Below are positions 25,893-34,473 of a stretch of 47,560 bases of DNA, piece by piece. Source of the stretch: Deltaproteobacteria bacterium (GTDB lineage: Bacteria; Desulfobacterota; Binatia; DP-6). A model generated the notes under the pieces. The model did no database searches and had not been told where the DNA came from. It worked only from the letters and a program-made list of their open reading frames with translations. The position numbers and the translations under genes are program-made. The stretch covers positions 1-47,560 of the forward strand of contig VBKF01000113.1 of NCBI GenBank assembly GCA_005888095.1, in the 5' to 3' direction. Numbering within the stretch: position 1 is the stretch's first letter; the number at the start of each line of letters is the position of its first letter.

Positions 25893-27008
25893 TCATCGCG
25901 TCGCGGGCGCCCGGCCGGGCGTTCCCGGTGGGTTCTGGCCTCCCATCACCGACTGGAACTGGCTCGCCACCTTGCGTGCCGACCACGGCTGCTGGCTCAC
26001 GTCGACCCCCCAGATCGTCCCGGGCGCGACGGGCCGGCTCAGCGGGAAGTCGGATCCGATGAACAGCCTGGTGCCCGGCGCGAGATCCACCCGCCCGTCG
26101 TGCACCGTCTGGCTGACGAGCTGCCCGTCGATGTACATGGCGAACTGGTTGCCGTTCCACGTCGTCGCGACCTGGTGCCACTCACCGGCTTTCCACTCGG
26201 CGATCGGCGCGCCGATGCCGCCTGCCACCCCGTTGTCGTCGACGAACTCGAAGCGCAGGAAATTGACGTTCTTGATCACCTGGAGCCGGCTGTCGCCGAG
26301 CTGCATGAAGGTGGCGTCGTCGTGGTTCCCGTCCTCCCACCCCGGCTGGAGCCAGAAGGACATGGTGCCCGCCTGGCCGGCGATCTTCTTGACGTCCGGC
26401 ACCTCGACCTGGGAGTCGGTCGGGTAGCTCGCGGTCTCCCCGCTGTCGAAGGCGACGTCGGTATTCGCGGGCGGCGTGTCGGGGGTGGCGGGCACGGTGC
26501 CCGCCGTCTGTCCGGCCGCGGCCTGCGGCGCGCGGAGCTCGTTCATGGTGCGGGCGCCGCTCACTCCCGCGTCCCCGGACTCGCCGACCACCGCGGCCTG
26601 CAGGCCGTCGCTCCGATGCCGGCCGCGGCCGCCTTGCGTCAGACCACCCGCTGGGTGCGAGCGGCTGCCCAGCTGGTGACCGCCGGCTCCTCCCCCGCGG
26701 ACACTGCCGTCCGCCGTCTGCCGGTTCGACGGTCGAGGGGGCAGGCCACGCGTCGTATCCACCGGCTCGCGAACTTCCGGCTCCGCCCCGGGGCCGGGAG
26801 CAGGCGCCGCCGAAGGCCAGTCCGCGGGGCCCTGCACCGCCGGAGCGCTCGCGGCATGCCTCTCGCTCGACCTCGCGGCGTGCATCGGGGCCGATCCGGT
26901 CGACTTCCCGGGGCGAGAGATCTCCGAGACCTTCAGCACGAGTCCGAGCAGTCCGGAGGCAGCCGCCGCCGCCAGCACCCAGCGCTTGGTCACCCAGGTC
27001 TTGCTCAT
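25893..27008 (-). CDS. Membrane-anchored LamG-like (concanavalin A fold) protein
   Basis: A 371-residue protein. Starting at MSKTWVTKRWV, residues about 9-28 form one transmembrane helix or uncleaved signal (VLAAAAASGLLGLVLKV). A Pro/Ala/Gly-rich disordered linker follows (about 30-175). The C-terminal 185 residues are a LamG/ConA-like lectin fold: GTMSFWLQPGWEDGNHDDATFMQLGD, FEFVDDNGVAGGIGAPIAEWKAGEWHQVATTWNGNQFAMYIDGQLVSQT and LFIGSDFPLSRPV. This domain type binds glycans or proteins outside the cell. The catalytic residues of hydrolases are not seen, so I call it a binding protein. Confidence 0.78.
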   Translation of the reverse strand: MSKTWVTKRWVLAAAAASGLLGLVLKVSEISRPGKSTGSAPMHAARSSERHAASAPAVQGPADWPSAAPAPGPGAEPEVREPVDTTRGLPPRPSNRQTADGSVRGGGAGGHQLGSRSHPAGGLTQGGRGRHRSDGLQAAVVGESGDAGVSGARTMNELRAPQAAAGQTAGTVPATPDTPPANTDVAFDSGETASYPTDSQVEVPDVKKIAGQAGTMSFWLQPGWEDGNHDDATFMQLGDSRLQVIKNVNFLRFEFVDDNGVAGGIGAPIAEWKAGEWHQVATTWNGNQFAMYIDGQLVSQTVHDGRVDLAPGTRLFIGSDFPLSRPVAPGTIWGVDVSQQPWSARKVASQFQSVMGGQNPPGTPGRAPATR

Positions 27009-27114
27009 CTCGCCGCCGCGGCCAATCGTCCGACAATTCGACGGGCCGTGCAACCCTGAAATTCGGCATCATCTTGCCTCGCGGCCGGCACCCGCTACTA
27101 TCGCCACGACTCCC

Positions 27115-27687
27115 ATGCCGGCAAACGCCGTCCAGGCGCTCCTCGACCCCGCCGCTCCGCGCCCGCCCGGCGCCTGGGGCGCCTTCCTCCTGTTCCTGAT
27201 CCCCGTCGGCGGCGGGATCCCGGCCGGGGTGTTGCTCGCACGGGACAGCGGCGTCTCGCCGCCCATGATGGCGGCCCTCTACTTCCTCTCCGACGTCGTG
27301 CTCGCCTTCGCCTTCGAGCCGCTGATCCGCCTGCTGCTCGCGCTCGGGCGCTGGGTGCCGCCGCTCGCGCGCCTCGGGCGGAGGCTCGGCGGCGTCTTCC
27401 AGGGCGGCGGCGCGGGCGCGAACGCTGCCCGCGGGCCGCTCGGCCTCGTCCTCGTGAGCTTCAGCGTCGACCCGATCACCGGCCGCACCGCCGCCGCGGC
27501 CGCCGGCCACGGCTTCGTGCCGGGCTGGGCGCTCGCCATCGCCGGCGACATGCTCTACTTCACGCTGCTCATGGCTTCCACGCTCTGGCTGCGCGGCGTG
27601 CTGGGCGACGAGCGGCTGACTCTCGGTGTCATGCTCGTCCTCATGCTGGTCCTGCCGTCGCTCGTGCGGCGATGGAAGGCGCGCTGA
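27115..27687 (+). CDS. Integral membrane protein, small multidrug-export-like
   Basis: A 190-residue protein with about four to five transmembrane segments (GAWGAFLLFLIPVGGGIPAGVLLA; MMAALYFLSDVVLAFAFEPLIRLLLAL; FVPGWALAIAGDMLYFTLLMASTLWL; LGVMLVLMLVLPSLV). It resembles the YqgA/small multidrug export-like membrane family by length and helix layout, though I cannot assign a substrate. The central loop is Gly/Arg-rich and cytoplasmic. Upstream is the divergent LamG gene (about 105 bp gap). It ends 12 bp before the converging small gene. Confidence 0.65.
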   Translation: MPANAVQALLDPAAPRPPGAWGAFLLFLIPVGGGIPAGVLLARDSGVSPPMMAALYFLSDVVLAFAFEPLIRLLLALGRWVPPLARLGRRLGGVFQGGGAGANAARGPLGLVLVSFSVDPITGRTAAAAAGHGFVPGWALAIAGDMLYFTLLMASTLWLRGVLGDERLTLGVMLVLMLVLPSLVRRWKAR

Positions 27688-27699
27688 CCGCCGTCCCGC

Positions 27700-28086
27700 T
27701 CAGTGCACGGCGCGGCCGGGCGTCAGCCGCTCCTGGGCGTCGTAGCCGTGCGACAGCACGAAGTGATAGGCCGCCACCCGATCTGCCTGCGTCTCGGAGA
27801 TGAGCTCGAACACGTACTCGTCCTCCTCGCTGGCCACGCCCTGCACGTAGGCAACGTCCGCCGGGACGACCAGGATCTCGCCCACCATCTTCTTGCCGCG
27901 CTGGAGCTGGACGAGGAGGGTGTCGGACCCTTCGACGCCGAAGTGCCAGTGCAGGTCGTCGTCGTCGTACAGGACGACCTCGGGCGTCCCGGCGCGGATG
28001 ATGCAGTTCGGGTGCGCCTCGACCCAGTGCCAGAAGGTGTCGAACGAGAGGGTGGCGGTCGCGTGCTCGATGGTACCGGATGCCAT
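27700..28086 (-). CDS. Conserved hypothetical protein, cupin-like
   Basis: A 128-residue protein. It has WHWVEAHPNCIIRAGTPEVVLYDDDDLHWHFGVEGSDTLLVQLQRGKKMVGEILVVPADVAYVQG, an Asp/Glu-rich run followed by strands that resemble a small beta-barrel. The HWHF segment might bind a metal. I do not know a named family. It converges with the membrane protein gene and is divergent from the DUF2063 gene by about 116 bp. Confidence 0.65.
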   Translation of the reverse strand: MASGTIEHATATLSFDTFWHWVEAHPNCIIRAGTPEVVLYDDDDLHWHFGVEGSDTLLVQLQRGKKMVGEILVVPADVAYVQGVASEEDEYVFELISETQADRVAAYHFVLSHGYDAQERLTPGRAVH

Positions 28087-28202
28087 GACGCACGATGCTA
28101 ACGCCGCCGCCACCGATTTGCCATCGGACCGTCGTCGGCCCCGCCCGGAGGGCGCGGTTGCCCCAGCGCACGCCGGCAGGTATTTCCCGCCCGACCGACG
28201 CG

Positions 28203-28982
28203 ATGGGGGACTTCCGCCCGAGCCTGCGCGAGCTCCAGCGTCTCTTCTGGCGCTCGCTGGCCGACGCGCCGGGCGGCGGCTCCCCCGCACCCGGCCTCGT
28301 CGAGCTGGTCGCGCCGCGCGCGACGCTCGACGTCGGTGCCCGGGTCGGGGTCTATGCCGACGCCTACTTCGGGCGGCTGCGTGACGTGCTGCGCGAGGAT
28401 TTTCCGCACGTCGCGGCGCTCCTGGGCCCGCGCTTCGAGGAGACCGCGCGCGGATACCTTCGGGCGCACCCTTCCGAGCATCCTTCGGTGCGGCATCTCG
28501 GTCGGATGTTCGCCGACTTTCTGGAGCATCGTCCCGACCTGCCACCTTACCTGGGCGACCTCGCACGCCTCGAGTGGGCGCGCATCGAGGTGTTCGACGC
28601 TCCGGATGCCCGGTCGCTGAATGCCGCCGCGCTGCGCGGGGTCGCGGCCGAGGATTGGCCCGCGCTCCGCTTCGTCACCGTTCCCGCGCTCGCCGTGGTG
28701 CGAGCGCGCTGGCCCGTGCACGAGCTCTGGGCCGGGGCCGATCCCGCCGCCGTGGCTCCCGCGCCCACGGCGCTGCGGGTATGGCGGGCGGCGGATTTCG
28801 TCGTGTTTCACGCCCCGATGGACGCCCGCGCCGACGAGGCGCTCGGCCGGTTGATGGCGGGTGAGCCCTTCGCGGCGGCGTGCGAGGCCTTTGCCGACCT
28901 CCCGCCCGCCGACGCCGCGCACGAGGCGACGGCGTTGCTCCTGCGCTGGGTCGAGGACGGGATCCTGGCGCGGCTCGCCTGA
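28203..28982 (+). CDS. DUF2063 protein (HvfC/BufC-like putative DNA-binding domain)
   Basis: A 259-residue protein with the DUF2063 N-terminal helical domain: FRPSLRELQRLFWRSL, ARVGVYADAYFGRLRDVLREDFPHVAALLGPRFEETARGYLRAHPSEHPSVRHLGRMFADFLEHRP. Family members usually sit beside DUF692 proteins (BufB/HvfB, related to methanobactin maturase MbnB) and help modify Cys-containing peptides. No DUF692 or precursor gene is present here, so this copy is an orphan or the partner lies elsewhere. The C-terminal half (about 130-259) is less conserved. Start at ATG. Confidence 0.83.
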   Translation: MGDFRPSLRELQRLFWRSLADAPGGGSPAPGLVELVAPRATLDVGARVGVYADAYFGRLRDVLREDFPHVAALLGPRFEETARGYLRAHPSEHPSVRHLGRMFADFLEHRPDLPPYLGDLARLEWARIEVFDAPDARSLNAAALRGVAAEDWPALRFVTVPALAVVRARWPVHELWAGADPAAVAPAPTALRVWRAADFVVFHAPMDARADEALGRLMAGEPFAAACEAFADLPPADAAHEATALLLRWVEDGILARLA

Positions 28983-29003
28983 CGCGCCCCGCCCGGCGAC
29001 GGT

Positions 29004-29291
29004 TCAGCGCCGGCGCGGCAGCGTCTTGCCTTTCAGCTCGTCGAGCGCCCGCCGTACCTCGTCATCCCCCAGCCGTCCGACTCTGCCGATGCCCGGGACC
29101 GTCTTCTCCCCCGCTCGACCACCGGACGCCGACGCGCCTGCCCTACGGCCGACGTGGCGGACCGAGCCGAAGCCGCCGCGCGGCATCCGGGCCGCATCGG
29201 CCCCGCCACCGAGCATGGCCATCAGGAGGCGGCGTGCGCCGACGAGCAGCACAAGCGCTCCGACTACGACGAGCGTCGTGGCTTCGTCCAT
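29004..29291 (-). CDS. Small single-pass membrane protein, unknown
   Basis: A 95-residue protein with one N-terminal membrane helix (TTLVVVGALVLLVGARRLLMAML, about 5-27), a Gly/Arg/Ser-rich middle, and a short C-terminal helix (GDDEVRRALDELKGKTLPRRR) reminiscent of SHOCT-like tails. It converges with the DUF2063 gene. No function can be assigned; the hydrophobic segment and the tail support a real gene. Confidence 0.5.
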   Translation of the reverse strand: MDEATTLVVVGALVLLVGARRLLMAMLGGGADAARMPRGGFGSVRHVGRRAGASASGGRAGEKTVPGIGRVGRLGDDEVRRALDELKGKTLPRRR

Positions 29292-29345
29292 GCCCCCCGG
29301 AGCGGGGGCCTACGCCGAACCCGTTGTCGCTGTCAAGCAATATTC

Positions 29346-29363
29346 TCGACGGCGCGCCGTCGA
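29346..29363. promoter_or_regulatory. 18-bp perfect palindrome upstream of the Omp85-type gene
   Basis: TCGACGGCGCGCCGTCGA reads identically on both strands. It lies about 115 bp before the Omp85-like start, eight bases before a weak -24/-12-like sequence (29371-29386). It could be an operator or activator site. Confidence 0.35.
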
Positions 29364-29477
29364 CAAGCTTTGGGCTCAGCTTTGCCCACAGCTACCTACA
29401 ACGTGCGGCATGGTGAGCCCGGGGGCGGCGCACGGCCGGCACTTGCGTCCTGCGCGGACGGCCGCCATACGCCATCG

Positions 29478-30704
29478 ATGCGTGGCGTCACCTGCGGCTG
29501 CCTCCTCTCCTGCGCTCTCCTGCTCCCTCCGGCAGCCCGGGCGATCGACGAGATCGCGACCGAGGAGTACGTCGCCGATCTCATGGAGACCCCGCCACCG
29601 CAGGCGCAGCCGACCGGCGTCGCGGCTCGCCCGTGGGCGGTCCTTCCCGAGGTGGGATTCGGGCCGGACACCGGTCCCCTGGCCGGCGCGAAGTTCACGC
29701 ATCGCGACGTCGGCGGCCGCGGCGTCACGCTCGACGTCGAAGCCACGCAGGCCCTCGAGCGGCAGCAGTCTCTGGCGCTGACCGCCGGGACACCGCACCT
29801 GGGTCAGGACCGGTTCCTCGCGCTCTTCGAGGGGCGGTTCAAGCTCGACCCCGAGCGTGAGTTCTTCGGCCTCGGGAACAACAATGTCGGACCCGACGCG
29901 GTGTCGACGCACGAGTTCCAGCGCACGCAAGCGTTCCTCACCTTCGGCTGGCGGCCGCGCCCGCACCTCACCCTCGACGTGAGCGGCGGGGTCCGCTACG
30001 TGAGCATCCGCAAGGGCACCCGCGACGACGGGCGGCCGTTCACGACGGATGCGTTCCGCGGCCTCCCGGGCATTCACGGCGGTTACGTCAACCCGATCGG
30101 CCTCGCCCTCGTCGCGACGACCCGGGACGACGTGATCCGCCCGACGCGGGGATGGCGCGCCATCTTCAAGGTGACGCACACGAACCGGGGGCTCGGGAGC
30201 GACTTCCAGTTCACCCGCCTCGGCGCGGACGTCGGCCGTCTCTTCCCGCTCTTCGGGGGCGCCCACGTCCTCGGCGTGCGGGCGAACGGCGGCTTCATCT
30301 TCGGGCCACAGCGGGACATCCCGTTCTGGGAGCTCGAGGAGCTCGGCGGCGACGACACGCTGCGCGGCTTCTTCCCGCACCGCTTCGTGGGGACCTCCCG
30401 GGCGCTCCTCAACGCCGAGTACCGCTTCAAGCTGACGGAGTTCGACTTCCTCGACTGGTGGCGGGTCCGTCTCGACGGCGTGGTGTTCGGCGAGGCCGGT
30501 CGCGTGTTCATCACGAACGGCGAGCTGCGGCAGGAGTTCCGCCTGAACGAGAGCATCATTCGCCGCATCGCAAGCGACTTCCGTTACAGCTACGGGGGCG
30601 GGTTTCGCGTCGCGCTCTCGGCCGCGCTCGTCGCGCGCATCGACGTCGGCTTCAGCGACGAAGAGCGTGGCCTCGTGTACCTGGAGTTCGGCCAGACCTT
30701 CTGA
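29478..30704 (+). CDS. Omp85/BamA-type surface antigen (barrel without POTRA)
   Basis: A 408-residue outer-membrane protein. The signal peptide is MRGVTCGCLLSCALLLPPAARA. The mature part is almost wholly amphipathic beta strands: PTRGWRAIFKVTHTNRG, GFFPHRFVGTSRALLNAEYRFKL and a final aromatic strand GLVYLEFGQTF. The conserved loop-6 motif is in GDDTLRGFFPHRF (R-G-F). There are no POTRA domains, so it is a short BamA/TamA-like or D15-type barrel such as those for passenger or lipid export, not the core BAM subunit. It shows the organism is a diderm. Start chosen at the ATG that gives the signal peptide. Confidence 0.85.
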   Translation: MRGVTCGCLLSCALLLPPAARAIDEIATEEYVADLMETPPPQAQPTGVAARPWAVLPEVGFGPDTGPLAGAKFTHRDVGGRGVTLDVEATQALERQQSLALTAGTPHLGQDRFLALFEGRFKLDPEREFFGLGNNNVGPDAVSTHEFQRTQAFLTFGWRPRPHLTLDVSGGVRYVSIRKGTRDDGRPFTTDAFRGLPGIHGGYVNPIGLALVATTRDDVIRPTRGWRAIFKVTHTNRGLGSDFQFTRLGADVGRLFPLFGGAHVLGVRANGGFIFGPQRDIPFWELEELGGDDTLRGFFPHRFVGTSRALLNAEYRFKLTEFDFLDWWRVRLDGVVFGEAGRVFITNGELRQEFRLNESIIRRIASDFRYSYGGGFRVALSAALVARIDVGFSDEERGLVYLEFGQTF

Positions 30705-30710
30705 CGGCCG

Positions 30711-31490
30711 CTATCTCGCGACGCCGGGGTCGAAGCCGTCGACCGCGAAGGTCGGGAGCGCGCTCGCGATCCCTTTCACCGCCGCTGGGGGCATCGGACG
30801 CAGGCGAAAGCGGCCGTCGAGCGCCGCGCGCGCCGCCTCGGTGATCAGGATGTCGACCCCGTGTGTCCGCGTCAGGCGCTCGACGCGCGAGGCGACGTTC
30901 ACGGTCCGGCCGATCACGCCGTACTCCATGAGCCCCTCGCTCCCGATCAGCCCGGCGACGACCGGCCCGCGGTGGACGCCGACGCCCATCTCGAGCGCGG
31001 GCCGGCCCGTGGCGACGAGCGTCGCGTTGTAGTCGGCAAGGGCACCGCGCATGGCCAGGGCCGCATGGATCGCGTCGTTGGTCTGCCAGGGGTTGGCCTC
31101 GAGCGCACCGAAGAGCGCGAGGATGCCGTCGCCCAGGAATTTGGAGACGTGGCCGCGGTGCTCGACGATGGCCCGGCTCATGCGCGCGAGGTAGCCGTTG
31201 AGGACGGTGACGAGCTCGGCGGGCGCGAGCCCCTCGCCGAGCGCGGTGAACCCCTTGAGGTCGGCGAACAGCACCGTGATCTCCTTCTTCTCCGAGCGCG
31301 CGGCGATGCCTTCGGCGATGACGTGCTCGACCACCTCCGCGGGCGCGAAGCGCTCGAAGGCCCGCTGCAGCGTCTCGAGGTCGCGGTGTGCGGCCTCGAG
31401 CCGCTGCTCGAGCCCGGCCACCGTCCGCCGCGTACGCCACGCCTGGACGGCCAGCGCCGCGAGCGCCACGAGCACCGCGGCCCAGGACAT
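30711..31490 (-). CDS. Class III adenylate/guanylate cyclase, membrane-anchored
   Basis: A 259-residue protein. A short N-terminal membrane helix (SWAAVLVALAALAVQAW) and a coiled coil (about 24-55) lead into a CHD cyclase domain (about 67-235). EITVLFADLKGFTALGE carries the first metal Asp, KFLGDGILALFGA the second, and YGVIGRTVNVASRVERL the transition-state Asn/Arg pair. The core is therefore active-looking. The substrate-choice residues suggest cAMP but I would not insist. The stop lies six bases past the converging Omp85 stop. Its ATG overlaps the upstream AhpD-like stop (ATGA). Confidence 0.9.
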   Translation of the reverse strand: MSWAAVLVALAALAVQAWRTRRTVAGLEQRLEAAHRDLETLQRAFERFAPAEVVEHVIAEGIAARSEKKEITVLFADLKGFTALGEGLAPAELVTVLNGYLARMSRAIVEHRGHVSKFLGDGILALFGALEANPWQTNDAIHAALAMRGALADYNATLVATGRPALEMGVGVHRGPVVAGLIGSEGLMEYGVIGRTVNVASRVERLTRTHGVDILITEAARAALDGRFRLRPMPPAAVKGIASALPTFAVDGFDPGVAR

Positions 31491-32575
31491 CAGTCGTCGA
31501 GCAGCACGCTCAGGCGGCAGACGGCGTTCGCGAGCGCGACCACGCCGATGGCCTCGAGCGTCTCCGCCGGCTCGAGCCCGCGGGCGACCTCACGCATCCG
31601 CCGCTGGATCGGGACCGTGCGGTGATAGCGGACCGTCTCGCGGGCGAACGGCACGAGCCGTGCCTCGCGCGCGTCGAGCCGGGCCGACGCGAGCGTCGCA
31701 AGGACCTCGTCGACGTCGCGCGCGCCGAGCCCCTCGCGCTCGAGCGCCACGCGGCTCTCGACCTCCGAACGCGCGCAGCCGAGCGCGCGGGCGACGACGG
31801 CGAAGACGAGCGTCTTCGTCCGCCGCGGGAGCACCTCCGATGCCCAGGCGTCGTCGATCGCGCGCCGCAGGACGCGCGCGGCCGGTGCGCCGTCGAGCGC
31901 CGCGACGACGGGCGCATAGGGACCGTCGTTCGGCTGCGGGAGCGGCTCGGGTCCGCGCGGCGGCTTCCGCAGCCGGCGGGCGATGAGCGGCCGCAGCAGC
32001 CGTACGAGCGGCCGGTCCACCATCTTCTCGAGCGGCTCGGGCGGCAGCGCGAGGAGGGTGGCGATGCGATTGGCGAAGACGGTCGCCGCCGCGGTGAAGG
32101 TGAGCTCGGCGACGGCCGGCGCCGAGAAGCCGGCGGCGGCGAGCCGCTCCCGGTCCGGACGCGACGGCCGCGGGTCGGCGCGCGACACCCGGCGCGCGAA
32201 GTCGAGCGCCGTCTGATCGGCCGCGGAGAGCTCGGCCACGAGAAAGTCGCGCTCGAGCCGAGCGATGTAGGCCTCCCGGTAGCCGAGCAGCCTCAGCACC
32301 GCGCGCTGCGCGCCGAAGCAGTAGCGGCAGGAGTTGTCCTGGCTCACAACCAGGGCGACGAGGTCACAGAGCGCGGGCGGAAGGTGCGCGACCGGGCTCC
32401 TCACCAGGGCGGCCCACGCCCGGGCCAGCCAGGGCGCGGGAGCGACGCGGGCGAGCCAGCCCGGCACGACGCCGAACTGCCGGCGGACGTACGCCTCGAG
32501 GTCGGCCGGCACCGGCACCGGCGGGAGCAGGCTCTCCTCCCACTCCATGTCGGCGATCACTGCCGGGGCTGCCAT
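31490..32575 (-). CDS. Tandem carboxymuconolactone decarboxylase/AhpD-like protein
   Basis: A 361-residue protein with two AhpD-like helical domains. The first (about 50-165) has the redox pair in LVVSQDNSCRYCFGAQRAVLR; the usual following His of the C-x-x-C-x3-H motif is Gln here. The second (about 215-345) has KTLVFAVVARALGCARSEVESR and has lost the Cys pair. A peroxidase or oxidative-stress role is likely for the family, but the missing His and Cys make activity doubtful. It is coupled by ATGA overlap to the cyclase gene, hinting at a joint signalling or stress role. Confidence 0.78.
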   Translation of the reverse strand: MAAPAVIADMEWEESLLPPVPVPADLEAYVRRQFGVVPGWLARVAPAPWLARAWAALVRSPVAHLPPALCDLVALVVSQDNSCRYCFGAQRAVLRLLGYREAYIARLERDFLVAELSAADQTALDFARRVSRADPRPSRPDRERLAAAGFSAPAVAELTFTAAATVFANRIATLLALPPEPLEKMVDRPLVRLLRPLIARRLRKPPRGPEPLPQPNDGPYAPVVAALDGAPAARVLRRAIDDAWASEVLPRRTKTLVFAVVARALGCARSEVESRVALEREGLGARDVDEVLATLASARLDAREARLVPFARETVRYHRTVPIQRRMREVARGLEPAETLEAIGVVALANAVCRLSVLLDD

Positions 32576-32694
32576 GCACCGTCTCCTTCGTCGTGAACCC
32601 TGCCGGGCAGGGGCGTGAGTCTAGCGCGTTCGCGCCGTCCCGGGCAGCCACCCGGACCGGCCCGCGTGTGCGGTGCATCGGTCAACCCTCCCGT

Positions 32695-32714
32695 CTCTCC
32701 CGTCGTCGGGAGAG
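32695..32714. repeat. REP-like hairpin
   Basis: CTCTCCCG (32695-32702) and CGGGAGAG (32707-32714) form an 8-bp stem with loop TCGT. A CTTTTT run follows on the + strand about 14 bases later. It has the shape of a REP-like palindrome in the 240-bp divergent gap. Confidence 0.45.
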
Positions 32715-32815
32715 GGGTGTGGGTATCCTTTTTCTCGTCTTGTTCACGCACGTGTCATGTTAGGGTCACGCCCCTGGCGCTACGTTGCCTGGAGAATGGG
32801 TAAGGAGCCGCCGAT

Positions 32816-33202
32816 ATGAGAACAGACCGACCGCGGTACCCCGAGGATCGCTCGCATCCCGCCTCGGTGGCCCACGATGCGAAGCGGCAGCAGTTTCGGA
32901 CGTGGGCTGCCGCGGTTCGTGCCTCCGTCGACAGGATTCAGGCGCTCGCCCGACAGGGCCGTGAGAAGGAGCAGGCATTGGAGCACGTGCTCCAGAGCTC
33001 GGCGCCTGATCCCGACGCGCTCAGGACGCTGACCCTCGATCGCAGGGCGCGCCGCCTCGAGATCGAAGGGCTCATTGCCGCACTGCCGACGCTGGACGAG
33101 ATCGGGCAGACGAGCGAGGTGGGCGGCGCTGCTCGCGCCCTTCGTCGACCGCGACTGTCCGGCGAGACGGCAGGCTTTCGGCTAGTATCGCGCGCGGTGT
33201 GA
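32816..33202 (+). CDS. Small hypothetical protein
   Basis: A 128-residue reading with a good ribosome binding site (AAGGAG at 32802-32807, eight bases before the ATG). The middle part (about 20-90) is predicted helical with heptad-like Arg/Ala/Leu/Gln patterns (TWAAAVRASVDRIQALARQGREKEQALEHVL) and could form a coiled coil. The last 30 residues are Arg/Gly-rich. No family is recognised. It converges with the inositol operon with 126 bp between the stops. Confidence 0.5.
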   Translation: MRTDRPRYPEDRSHPASVAHDAKRQQFRTWAAAVRASVDRIQALARQGREKEQALEHVLQSSAPDPDALRTLTLDRRARRLEIEGLIAALPTLDEIGQTSEVGGAARALRRPRLSGETAGFRLVSRAV

Positions 33203-33328
33203 CCCTACCAGCCAGCCTCGTGCAGCAGGCGTCCGCGTGACGCGACGCCGCTGACTCGCGAGTGGAAATTTCTCCCGGCCCCGAGCGATACCTCGGCAAG
33301 CGGGCGACGGCGCCGTTCGTCGAGAGCG

Positions 33329-34462
33329 CTAGTGCGCGTGGTGCCCATGGCGCCGCACCTGGATCACGACGGGGCGCATGGGCTTCGACGTGCCAATGAA
33401 CTCCTCGATGAGGTGGCGGGCCTGGTCGTCGGTGTACTGCTTTGGCGGCGTCTTCATCAGGTACGCCGAGGGCCCCTCCAGCGACCCGCCGATCCCGCGG
33501 TCGAGCGCCAGCTTGGCGCAGCGTACCGCGTCGATCACCACCCCGGCGCTGTTCGGGCTGTCCCACACCTCCATCTTGACCTCGACGTTCAGCGGCACGT
33601 TGCCGAAGGTCGTCCCCTCCATCCGGATGTAGGCCCACTTGCGGTCGGTCAGCCACGGCACGTAGTCGCTCGGCCCGACGTGGATGGCCTCTGCCGGCAA
33701 CGCATAGTCGAGCTGGCTGGTCACCGCGCCGGTCTTCGAGATCTTCTTGGACTCCAGCCGCGCGCGCTCCAGCATGTTGTAGAAGTCCATGTTGCCGCCG
33801 AAGTTGAGCTGGTAGGTCCGGTCGAGCCGCACGCCGCGCTCGCGGAACAGGCTGGTCAGCACGCGGTGGACGATCGTCGAGCCGACCTGGCTCTTGATGT
33901 CGTCCCCCATGACCGGCAGCTTGCGCTCCGCGAAGCGCCTGGCCCAGTACGGCTGCGAGGCGATGAAGACCGGGATGCAGTTGACGAACGCGCAGCCCGC
34001 GTCCAGGACCTGCTCGACGTACCACTTCGTCGCCATCTCCGAGCCGACCGGCAGGTAGTTCACGACCACATCGGTCCCGGTGTCCTTGAGGATCTTCACG
34101 ATGTTGGCCGTCTCCCCGTCCGCCTTCCTGACCTTGGTGCCGACGTACTCGCCCACGCCGTCGTGCGTCATGCCGCGGTGGACGCGCACGTTCAGCTTCG
34201 GCACGTCGGCAAACTTGATCGTGTTGTTGGGCGGCGCGAAGATCGCCTCGGACAGGTCGAGGCCCACCTTGCCCTCGACCACGTCGAAGGCGGCGGAGAA
34301 CTGGACGTCCCGCACGTGATAGCCGCCGAGGTTCACATGCATCAGGCCGGGCACGAACTCGCCTTCCTCGGCGGTCCGGTAGAACTCGACACCCTGCACC
34401 AGGGACGACGCACAGTTGCCGACGCCGACGATCGCAACCCGCAGCGTTTGACCGTTCTGCAT
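33329..34462 (-). CDS. ino1: myo-Inositol-1(3)-phosphate synthase
   Basis: A 377-residue NAD-dependent synthase converting glucose 6-phosphate to myo-inositol 3-phosphate. The Rossmann start is [22 protein letters not shown] (about 8-29). [37 protein letters not shown] and [22 protein letters not shown] (about 192-213) form the active-site region, and [13 protein letters not shown] follows. Length and motifs match the actinobacterial-type enzyme (about 360-380). The ATG follows a GGGAGGG ribosome site. It is the last gene of a four-gene operon 11 bases after an ATP-grasp gene, which implies that inositol phosphate is the raw material for the operon product. Confidence 0.93.
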   Translation of the reverse strand: MQNGQTLRVAIVGVGNCASSLVQGVEFYRTAEEGEFVPGLMHVNLGGYHVRDVQFSAAFDVVEGKVGLDLSEAIFAPPNNTIKFADVPKLNVRVHRGMTHDGVGEYVGTKVRKADGETANIVKILKDTGTDVVVNYLPVGSEMATKWYVEQVLDAGCAFVNCIPVFIASQPYWARRFAERKLPVMGDDIKSQVGSTIVHRVLTSLFRERGVRLDRTYQLNFGGNMDFYNMLERARLESKKISKTGAVTSQLDYALPAEAIHVGPSDYVPWLTDRKWAYIRMEGTTFGNVPLNVEVKMEVWDSPNSAGVVIDAVRCAKLALDRGIGGSLEGPSAYLMKTPPKQYTDDQARHLIEEFIGTSKPMRPVVIQVRRHGHHAH

Positions 34463-34473
34463 GGTACCCTCCC

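Noticed and set aside
24116-26062. 648-codon open frame on the plus strand
   Set aside because: It is antisense to the P450 and thioesterase, which carry full family motifs.
32695-32735. Rho-independent terminator
   Set aside because: The T-run is too far from the stem and no gene on the plus strand ends upstream, so it was recorded only as a REP-like hairpin.
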